Below are positions 49,750 to 57,920 of a DNA stretch of 64,000 nt, one piece after another. The translations under genes were made by a program, and so were the position numbers. Origin of the DNA: Sarcophilus harrisii (Eukaryota; Chordata; Mammalia; Dasyuromorphia; Dasyuridae). Below the pieces are notes generated by a model. It was given only the letters and a program-made list of their open reading frames with translations, had not been told where the DNA came from and ran no database searches. The stretch's first letter is position 1. Each line of letters starts with the position of its first letter. The stretch covers positions 463,715,359-463,779,358 of the forward strand of contig NC_045429.1 of assembly GCF_902635505.1 (NCBI RefSeq), in the 5' to 3' direction.

Positions 49750-50450
49750 GGGGCGGGCCTGGGGCGGGCCTGACCAGGCTCCCGCTCGTCGCCGGACACG
49801 CCCCCTCAGCCCGTCCCCCATCCCTCTGCCTCGTGGGCCTCGTAGTCCGCTGGCGCTTGGCGCGCACGCGTATCCGCGAGCCCGGGACTCCAAGTCCCAG
49901 AAGGCCGCGCGCCTGCTCCCTCGGCCCGTCCCCTTTCCCTGGGAAGGGCCAGCCGAGCTTTCCCCCGGCCCGGTCCAGCCCAGCCCAGTCCGCTGCCCGC
50001 CCTCCGCCCGTGTCCGCAGTCCGGTCGCTGCGGCCGCTGCCACCTCTCCCGCGGCCACTGCCCGGGCCACCGCCGGGACGCCCCCCGCCCCCGCCCCCGC
50101 CCCCGCCCCCGCGCCAGATTCCAGGACTTTGGTGCCGAGGACGCGTGACTCAGGTACTGGCATCGCCCCCGCCCCCGCCTGCCCTGCCCGGGGTCCGCGG
50201 CGGGCGTTGGGGCGGAAGGGACGGTGCCCCCGGAGCCCGGCCTTGCCCGCCAGCGTGCGGGACTGTCTGCCGGACTGCGAGGAGCGCGGGTCCTGAACCC
50301 CCGGCCCCGCAGCCGGGTCCGGGCCAAGTGGGGGGCAAGGAGGAGACGGGCTGGGGGACGGCCGAGGGGTGAAGGGGACCGGGACCCCCCCCGCGACCCC
50401 ACGCTCAGTCCCCGTCCCACCCGAGCACGTGGGCGCGCCACGTGGGGCCC
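49750..50450 (+). promoter_or_regulatory. SLC19A1: CpG island, likely SLC19A1 promoter and non-coding first exon
   Basis: This is a dense CpG block without a TATA box, about 5.6-6.3 kb upstream of the start codon. Visible motifs: NRF1-like GCGCACGCG at 49862-49870; ACTCCAAGTCCCAG at 49887-49900, close to the ZNF143/THAP11 element ACTACAATTCCCAG; five tandem CCCCGC Sp1 boxes at about 50082-50112; an AP-1-like TGACTCA at 50146-50152; and two perfect CACGTG E-boxes at 50426-50431 and 50439-50444. A possible first-exon donor, CAG|GTACTG, lies at 50153/50154. Human SLC19A1 promoters are known to use Sp1, AP-1 and USF sites and non-coding first exons, which fits. The transcription start cannot be seen directly, and a divergent transcript is possible. 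Confidence 0.6.
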
Positions 50451-50939
50451 TGGGGAGGCCCCAGATCACCTGGAGCGGGGCAGGCTCGCCCAGCCCCACC
50501 TGATGGAAAGGCGAACTAAGGCCCACGGAGGGAAGGGCTCTGGCCCCCAAACAAGTGTGGTTAAGCAATCGAACCCTGGTCACGCGGGCTCCCCTCAGTG
50601 CTGGGGTTCCCCCCCTGCCTCAGTATCACCAGAAAACCTTTGGGGAGGAGCCACGCTGGGGATTTCCTGCTGTGACCCTTTCATTTTCTCCGAGGAGAAG
50701 GAGACTCCAAAAAGCCCTAGCCAAAGTGGGGGGGGGCCACAGCCCAAGCCTGGGGGGGACTTCTAGGGACCCCTCCCAACCTCCCACCTGTGTCTGGATG
50801 GAACTGGTAGGGAGAAGGGGATGGGCACCAAGAAACGGACCCTCCTCCTCCCTCCTCCCAGGGGCCCAACACGAGCCCAGGTCTGTGGAGTTCGAGCAGG
50901 AAAGCCCCGTGAAAAAGTGTCTTGGCAAGAAGTGCGTGC

Positions 50940-51140
50940 ACACGAGTGTGTGAATGTCTGTGTGTGAGCGCAACGATATATAACTGTGTGAATATGAGGG
51001 AGGGAGAGTGGGTGTGAGTGAGTGTGAGTGTGAGTGAAGGAGAGTGAGTGTGTGTGTGAGCACATGGATATGTGAGTGTGACTGTGAGTATGAGGGAGGA
51101 AGAGTGAGTATGAGTGTGAGTATGTGTGTGCATGTGCAGG
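50940..51140 (+). repeat. TGTGAGTG-rich simple repeat
   Basis: gtgagtgagtgtgagtgtgagtg blocks. An approximately 90-bp segment (gaatatgagggagggagagtg) recurs as gtatgagggaggaagagtg. Confidence 0.85.
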
Positions 51141-51392
51141 ATGCCGGGGCTGGGAGGGGCTGCCCAGGCCCGGACAATCTCCCAGGGGCCCTCAATGTCC
51201 TGGGATCCCCTAGTGGCCAAGCTTGAGGCCCCTCGGCACCAAGGGCACCTGCTGGCTGGCATCCTGGTGTCATGCAGGGCCTCCCCGGTAGAGGCCAGAA
51301 GTGGGGGTTCCCTGGCTAAAGGGGAAGAAGCAAGTAAACGTGGGACAGACAGGAAGCGATGGATGGGGCAGGCCCTCCCGGGCACGAGGAGG

Positions 51393-51432
<40 letters not shown>
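51393..51432 (+). repeat. G homopolymer, 40 bases
   Basis: 40 uninterrupted G on the + strand, about 1 kb 3' of the putative promoter. Confidence 0.85.
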
Positions 51433-51433
<1 letters not shown>

Positions 51434-51569
51434 TTTTAGCAGGGACAGAAAGGAAGCTGAGCTGGGAGGGTGCCCTGGCATGGGAATGGTGATGCAAAAG
51501 CAAGGAGGTTGGAAACAGTTGCAAGTGTGAGGGAGAGAGAGGGCCAATCTGAGCTTGGCAAATCTCAAT

Positions 51570-51895
51570 GTGCTATAGAAAGGAAGGGAGACAGGCGGGG
51601 GGAGAAGGAAGGAGAAAAAGAAGGAAAAACAGGGAGGGAGGGAGAAAGGAGGGGGAGAAGGAAGGAGAAAAGGAAGGAAGGAAGGAGGGAAGGAAGGAAA
51701 AAGGAGGGAGGGAGGAAAAAGGAAGAAAAGCGGGAAGAAAAGAAGGAAGGAGGGAAGGAAAAGAGAAAGGAAGAAAGGAAAGAGAGAGGAGGGAGGAGGA
51801 AGGAAGGAAGGAGGGAAAAAGAAAGGAGAAAAAAAAAAACAAGGAAGGAAGAAAAGAGAAGGAAGGATAGGAAGGATAGGAAGGAAAGAGGGGAA
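51570..51895 (+). repeat. GGAA/GGGA purine tract
   Basis: About 320 bases of ggaagg/aaggagg, nearly without pyrimidines. Confidence 0.92.
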
Positions 51896-52214
51896 AGGTG
51901 CATATATTAAAAGATTAGTAGATACTAAACACTTGTGACACAGACTGAGAAGCCAGACAGTCTGCCCTCAAGTCAATCACCACATCTGGAGCAGGGACAG
52001 CAGTGGGGCGGAAGGGTTAGCAGGTCCCGAGGGCGCAGCAGCAGGGCAGGTGGCTCTCTTCTTCAGCCATTGTTACTGATAAAACAGGTGGAAAGTTGGT
52101 GCCAGCTTTAGTCCGCCAGGGCCCCCGGTCCAGCTTCCGGGTCTCCGCTGCCCCCTTCCCCAAAGAAGGGGGCCTGGCCTTGAATCCTGCTGCTGCAGGG
52201 CAGCCCAGCCAGAA

Positions 52215-52425
52215 TGATCAGATAGCATTTCTCTAGTACCAGACAATGCCTAAGGCTCTACAGAGATGATCTCCCTTGGTTCTTCAGGGGCTATTGTTAT
52301 CCCCCTCTTGCACTTCCAAGCCTCGAGGCGGGTTGAGATGAAGTGACTCTACCAAAGACACAGAGCTAGGAAGCGTCTGAGGCTGGATTTGAACTCAGAG
52401 CCTTCTAATTCCCAGCTACCAGCTG
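52215..52425 (+). mobile_element. MIR/THER-like SINE
   Basis: 'gatagcatttctctagtaccagacaatgcctaaggctctacagagatgatctccc' through 'gatgaagtgactctaccaaagacacagagctaggaagcgtctgaggctggatttgaactcag'. Confidence 0.65.
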
Positions 52426-52724
52426 CTCCCCCATCAGGGCCTCCTCTGTCTCCCCCTCCCTTGGGGGCTAGAGTGCCATCTGGGCGCCCTCAGAGGCTCT
52501 GCGGCTCTGCTCTCACTTGTGCCCACGGGGAAAGCTTTGACCTAAAACAGGAACCCCCGACGGCGGCCTGTGTGCCCTCTGTTCCTTCAGTCCCTGGCCT
52601 TGTGGGAAGAGGGAGCTGGACCTCAAGGCTTTCTGGTAGCCTCCTCCTGCCACGGCCCGTGGTCATCCTTCAGACCGCACCAGGCTGGGAGCCCCCTTCC
52701 CCCCCAGCCCCTGGTGCCTTTCTG

Positions 52725-53005
52725 GCCCTGTACTCTTCCTCTCTCCCGGTCCCTACCTCTTCCTCCCTTCCCCCCCTTACTCATTTCTTCTTCCCTCTCC
52801 CTCCTTCTCTTTCCTCCTGCTTCCTCTTCTCTTCTTCCTCCTTCCCCTCCTCTTCTCCTGCTTCCTCCTCCCTCCCCTTCACCATCTCCCTCCCTCCTCC
52901 TCCTTCTTCCTCTTCTCCCCTCTCTCCTCCTCATTCTTCTTTTCCTCCTCCCCTCTTCCTCTTGCCCACTTTGTTCCTCCTCTCCTGTCCCTCCTCCCCT
53001 TCCAG
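52725..53005 (+). repeat. Pyrimidine tract (TCCTCCTCTTCC)
   Basis: About 280 bases of C/T-rich sequence, a mirror in composition to the purine tract at 51570-51895. Confidence 0.9.
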
Positions 53006-54424
53006 AGCCTGGGCTGGGGGTGGTTGAGCTGCCCACAGGTGAGGGGAAGGAGGCAGGGCAGGGCTGGAGCCTGTGTCCTGGGCTCAGTCTCATCTCCACC
53101 CAGCTCTGGGCTGGCTCCGAGCTCGGCAGGGTCCCGCGCACAGTAGGGGCTTACCAAAGCCCACGTGGTCCGTTTCTCGGCGGGCACTGAAACCAAGGGC
53201 GGAGTGCCCGCGGCTCCCTCAGCAGCCTGGGAGGCTGGGCCAGGCCCCGCTGCCCCAAGAGCCCGCCCCTTGGGCCCAGGGCCAGGTTCCCAGACAGCTC
53301 CCTGGGGTGCGTCCTGAGAAGCTGACAGACAGCCTGAGGAGGGGTTTGGGAGGAGGCCTGAAGAAGGCCGGGAACAGGGACAAGGGGGCACGCAGGCCTT
53401 GTGTTGCTGCCCAGGGCCCCATTCTGGTGCTAGTGGGAGCCCTGCCTGACACAGTCTTTGAGGGGAAAGGCTGTAGTCCTTGAGATCCCAGGGCATAAAG
53501 ACTCAGCCCGACCCTCTTTCCTAACTCGGGGCCCTTTCTGGGTGCCTCAGTTTCCCCCTCTGTAAGTGGCTTTCCACCCCCAGCCTGTAGCCAGGTGAGT
53601 AGGAGCAGTCCCCTTCCGACTCCCTGCCCCAGCTGAACTCGCCCGCCGCGGGTCTTAGCTCTCTCCAGACTGGGAATGGACACCGAGTCCAGGAAGTGCT
53701 GCGGCCTCAGCCGGGGGAGGGGTGGGGGGGGAGGCTCTGGGGCCCAGCAGGAGGCTCTGCTGGGAAGAGACTCTGGGACTGACCTCCCCCCGCCCCCTCC
53801 GGGATCATCTCCGGCTTCTTTCACCCAAGCCCTTCCTCAGGGGCAGACACAGTCCTGGGGCATGGGAAGGGACAGATATTGCTGGGCTCTCCCTGGGGAA
53901 GAAAGCCCGAGACCTAGGTGGGGGAGGGCGCGTGAAGAGCACTGCTCCCAGCAGAGGGCAGGCGGGGGGAGGGGGACTGCCGCCACTGTCCTGGGCCCAG
54001 GGGGACCGTCCGTCTGTCCGGGGACCCTTGGGCGTCACTCGAGTCCCGTGCAGACTGTGCGCTAGGATAGAGGGCGTTGCCAGCCAGTGAGCTTGGTGAG
54101 TGGAACTCGAATCCAGCTCCCCTCCTTCCTTGGGGTGTCTCCTCAGGCCGATCCCTTTCTTCCCTGCGGCCTCAGTTTCCCTTTCCCATGTGAAAATTGA
54201 AAGGGCCTGGAGCCCAGCGCCAGGGAACAATTGTTGAAGGAACTGCTCTTTCCAGTTCTCTGGAGCCTTGTGGTCGCTGCAGCTTCTGTAAAGGAAGTCC
54301 CTGTAGCCACCCAGAGGACACGAAAAATCACGAGGGCCCGTGGCAGTCGAGAGCTCTGCCGTCCTCTAGACTTTGGGGGGCTGCTTAGGACAGAGCCAGG
54401 GACGAGGGGGGATGATGAGAAGAA

Positions 54425-54570
54425 TCTGTGAGAGCTGTCCCAGCGTGGGGAAACCATTCCAAGGTGAGGGAGCTGTCCGAGCATGGGGGAGCTGTCTCAG
54501 TATGGAGGAACCATCCCAGCGAGAGGGAGCTGCCCCAGCATGGAGGAGGGGTGTCTCAGCATGGAAGACT
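54425..54570 (+). repeat. Degenerate tandem repeat (agctgtcccagcatggggg)
   Basis: Five to six imperfect copies of 'gagctgtcccagcrtgg' with alternating 'gaaaccatcccag' inserts. Confidence 0.7.
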
Positions 54571-54734
54571 TTAAGTAGGAGTAGATGTCCACTTGCCGTA
54601 AGCACTGGACCAGGCTCCTATGAGCTATTAGTGACCTTGGGACACTATTGGGGAGGAGGGTTGTGTGTGCTTCCGAGGCAGAGGGGTGTGCCCTGATGCC
54701 TGCTTGTCACTTCTGCTCAGAAAACTTCTGTGAA

Positions 54735-54985
54735 GGGGAAGGGAAGGGGACGAGCATTTGTGGAGCACCTACTGTGTGCCGGGCACTTGCTAAGTCAGAA
54801 CTTTTATAAATGTGATCTCAATAGATCCTCAAGATCAGGACAAGAGTGTGCTCTTATAACCCATTTACAATTGAAGAAACCAGGGCAGACAGACTTGCCC
54901 AGCATCACTGAGCTACTGAGTGTCTGAAGTCATACTAGAACTCAGGTCTGCCCAACTCCCAGATGAGCGCTCAGTGGCTCCCTTG
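54735..54985 (+). mobile_element. MIR/THER-like SINE
   Basis: 'gagcatttgtggagcacctactgtgtgccgggcacttgctaag' through 'gcagacagacttgcccagcatcactgagctactgagtgtctgaagtcatactagaactcagg'. It is nearly full length. Confidence 0.75.
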
Positions 54986-54989
54986 TTCC

Positions 54990-55165
54990 AGACTTTTTTT
55001 TTAAAATAGGTCTTTTTCTTTTTAATTCCACATCCTCTTCCTCCCTTGCCCTTGGAGAGGAGAAATATGAGGTCGCTCGCTGGTACACATGGCGTCATGT
55101 AGACATCTTGCCTCTTAGCCACATTGTGGAAAAGGAGAAAAGCAATTGAAATACAGGAGGCCAGC
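54990..55165 (-). mobile_element. Probable L1 3' UTR fragment, antisense
   Basis: 'tacacatggcgtcatgtagacatcttgcctcttagccacattgtggaaaagg' resembles, in antisense, the marsupial L1 3' end 'ctaatgcagaaatatgtttaacatgattg', preceded by a T-rich stretch (54993-55025). It is divergent, so the family assignment is tentative. Confidence 0.4.
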
Positions 55166-55260
55166 TGCTGCGCCCCCACACCCTCAGCCATGTAGTCAGG
55201 TGACTCCCTCTCTCCAACAGGCCTTTGGCTGCTCAGGACAGAGCCTGGGGCAGCGCTTGT

Positions 55261-55530
55261 CACAATGTTGCAGTTACTGGATCCTTTTGGCCATGTTTTG
55301 TTTACAATGTTGCAGTTGTTGGATACTCTGGTTGTGTTTGTTACAATGTTACTGTTGTTGAATACTTTGGCTGGGCTTGTCACAATGTTGCAGTTGTTGG
55401 ATACTTTGGCTGGGCTTGTTACAATGTTGCAGTTTGTTGGTTCCTCTGGTTGTGTTTGTTACAATGTTACCGTTGTTGAATACTTTGGCTGGGCTTGTTA
55501 CAATGTTGCGGTTGTTGGATACTTTGTTTC
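55261..55530 (+). repeat. 39-bp minisatellite, 7 copies
   Basis: The unit starts acaatgttgcagttgttgga and ends ctgggcttgt. Units 2-4 and 5-7 resemble each other in order, giving a 117-bp trimer. 39 is a multiple of 3, so frames are open on both strands (for example VTMLQLLDTLAG). It lies about 500 bp upstream of the first coding exon. Confidence 0.92.
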
Positions 55531-56022
55531 TCCAGGTTCTTTTGTTTCCAGAATTCCACTGGCAGGCTGGACCTGCCCAGCCATGTGCCCTGCGGCTCAG
55601 GCAAATATTTCTGTTTGTAAACCTGTCCGGTGTTTCCACCCCCTGGGTCTTTGCTCACAATCTTCCCCCTCCTAGCAGTGCCTCCCTCCCCTTCAGCCTC
55701 TCAGGTTCCTGACTGCCCTTTCAAATCTAACCCCAAGGTCACCTCCCCCATGAAGTCTTCCTTGATCCTCCCTGTTGGGACTTCGCAGAATGCTTTGTTT
55801 TGTACTCCAGCTGCCCATGAATCTTCTCCCCATATATCCCTAATAGTCCCTCTCCCTCCTCTCTTGCCTTTCTTCACATCAGGGGATCAAGATGGGCCCT
55901 TCACCTACTGCTGCGGCCCCTTCACCTACTCCTGACTAGATTTGGGGGTGGACAGAGCTTTGGACCGACGCTGTCCTTGTTCCTTTTGTTCCAGTCCCGA
56001 CCGGAAGCCAGCTTGGGATGCC

Positions 56023-56190
56023 ATGGCCCCCACCATGGCAGTCGTGGAGAAGCCAGGGCCTGCGGCCCCCGAGAAGTCCTGGAGGTTCCTGGTTTTCTAC
56101 ATCTGCTTTTATGGCTTCATGGTTCAGATACGACCCGGGGAAAGCTTCATCACGCCCTACCTACTGAGCCAGAACTTCACCCAGGAGCAG
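56023..56190 (+). CDS. SLC19A1: SLC19A1 first coding exon (reduced folate carrier, N-terminus)
   Basis: SLC19A1 is the plasma-membrane antiporter that brings reduced folates and antifolates such as methotrexate into cells. This exon encodes 56 residues ending in phase 0. Seen: a short acidic/proline-rich cytoplasmic lead, then SWRFLVFYICFYGFMVQIRP as transmembrane helix 1, then GESFITPYLL and the sequon NFT (residues 51-53). The IRPGESFITPYLL block matches RFC; the thiamine-transporter paralogues SLC19A2/A3 carry RPSEPFLTPYLL-like versions. NFT corresponds to the known N-glycosylation site of human RFC. The acceptor is a pyrimidine-rich run ending CCAG at 55994. The start at 56023 has G at -3 and G at +4, but the in-frame ATG at 56035 has an ideal CACCATGG context and could also serve. 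The downstream donor is GC, not GT. Confidence 0.93.
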
Positions 56191-56732
56191 GCAAGTTCAG
56201 GGGTGTCGGCACAGCCCCACCTAGGGAGCCAGTGTCCTGTGGGATTCCGCCCCAGGCTCTCCCCCTCCCCCTGAGGCTGTCTTCCCCCCAGAAGCTGGCC
56301 CCTTAGCCCCAGCCTAGACCCCCCTCCATCCTGGAGGATTACCCGCTGGTGCCCCAGGGTGCCCCTTTCTGATTCTTCTCATGGGCAGCACCAGGCGGAG
56401 TGAGGGGAGGAGCCTCGGGGTGGAGGCCTTGGCAAAGCACACAAGTGACTTGGGGCTGTGGGGCCTCCCAAGTCCCATTTCCCTTAGATCTGGGACTCCC
56501 CAGGGCTTCTCTGGTCCCTCAGTTTCCTCATCTGTAGAAGGGGCTCAGCTCCCTGTGCTCCCTTCTCTTGTCGAGTCTTGGGGAGCCTGTGCTCTAAAGG
56601 GCCTTCTCTGAGAAGCTTTTGGTTGGGAAATCACATTTATGGAGCCGCCCCACAAAGCTCCCCTCTGTGTGTCTGCCCTTCTCATCCATTCTGTGTGAAT
56701 CTCGTCAATGGCCAGTTATTGATGTAGACACC

Positions 56733-56842
56733 TGGCCTTCCACCCCCTGGCCTCTGCCTTCCACCCCTGACCTCCCCCTTCCACCCGTGGCCTCCCCCCT
56801 TCACCCCTGGCCTCCCCATTCCACCCCTGACCTCTGCCTCCC
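56733..56842 (+). repeat. 21-bp tandem repeat in intron 2
   Basis: About five units of cttccacccctgacctccccc. Confidence 0.85.
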
Positions 56843-57797
56843 CGGAAGGTGACTCCTTGAGCTCAGGGCTCCCGCACGGGCACCCACCAGGTGCTTCAGG
56901 GATGCTTGTGGAGTGACAGGGGGCTCTCCTTCAGGTGAGGAGGGTCAGGCAGAGAGCTTAGGGGACAGGAGGGAGGCAGAGGGAGGCAGGGGGAGGACCT
57001 GAACAAGTCACTGGCCTGTCGGGATCGCAGGTTGTCTCCCTTGGAAGGGGAGGCCGTCCTGCAGCCCTGCACACAACAGGGGGAGGCCAGGCAGCCAGCT
57101 AGGAGGAAGCGGGCGAAGCCTCGGCTCTGGGGCTCCTCAGACTGTGTGTGCATCAAGAACCCCGATGTATTCCTCCCAGGCTGAGCGAGGGCAGGGGGTA
57201 GCCTTCTAGCGGAGGCTCTGGGTGAGATTCTGCGGAACACCTTCAGACTTTGGCAGCGTTCCCAGCTCTGACTGATTAACCAGCCTGGCCGGGGAGGGCC
57301 GGCCCATGGGGCCTATGTGCCTCAGCCATGCCATGGGGCTGGGGGAGGGCTGGCCCACGGGGCCCACGCGGCCTACGTGCCTCAGCCGCGCCACAGGGCT
57401 CAGGAGGCTGGGAGCGGCTACCTCTCCTCGAGCCTGGTCCTTTGCTCTCTGTAAGTGGGTCGGGGCAGCGAGGGCAGGAATGTTTGCCTGCTGGGACCTG
57501 CGGGAGCCCGGAGACAAAGTCCAGGTCAGGGGACACTTAATTACGAGCCCGTCCCCCCACCAAATCCTTGGCTGCTTAGTCACTCAGCAGCACAGCTGGC
57601 GATTTTCCCCTCTACTCAGCAAGAAAAAGGAACGGAGACGCGCCCTGCCGGGCCAGGGTGGCGTGACTGAAAACTCATCCAGATCGGTCCGTTCCCGGAT
57701 GGCCGCTAAGCCCTCTGGGACTGGAGAAATGGAGACTGGCCCTAACCCCAAACGCCAGGTCTGACCAAGAGGCCCTTTCACACCCCATCTCAAAACG

Positions 57798-57920
57798 TGG
57801 GGGACCTCCGGTGCCGGGGAGCTCAGCATGTGGGGAACCTCTGGTGCCGGGGAGCTCAGCACATGGGGGACCTCCGGGCCAGGGAGCTCCCCACCTCCTG
57901 GCCAGTTCAGCACGTGGGGG
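57798..57920 (+). repeat. 33-bp tandem repeat in intron 2
   Basis: Units start gggggacctccggtgccggg and end gagctcagcayrt; two good copies plus a third with an insertion. Confidence 0.8.

Noticed and set aside
49597-50583. 328-codon minus-strand frame over the CpG island
   Set aside because: CpG islands lack stop codons by composition. The product is Ala/Gly/Arg-rich and without motifs, and equally long frames exist on the other strand.
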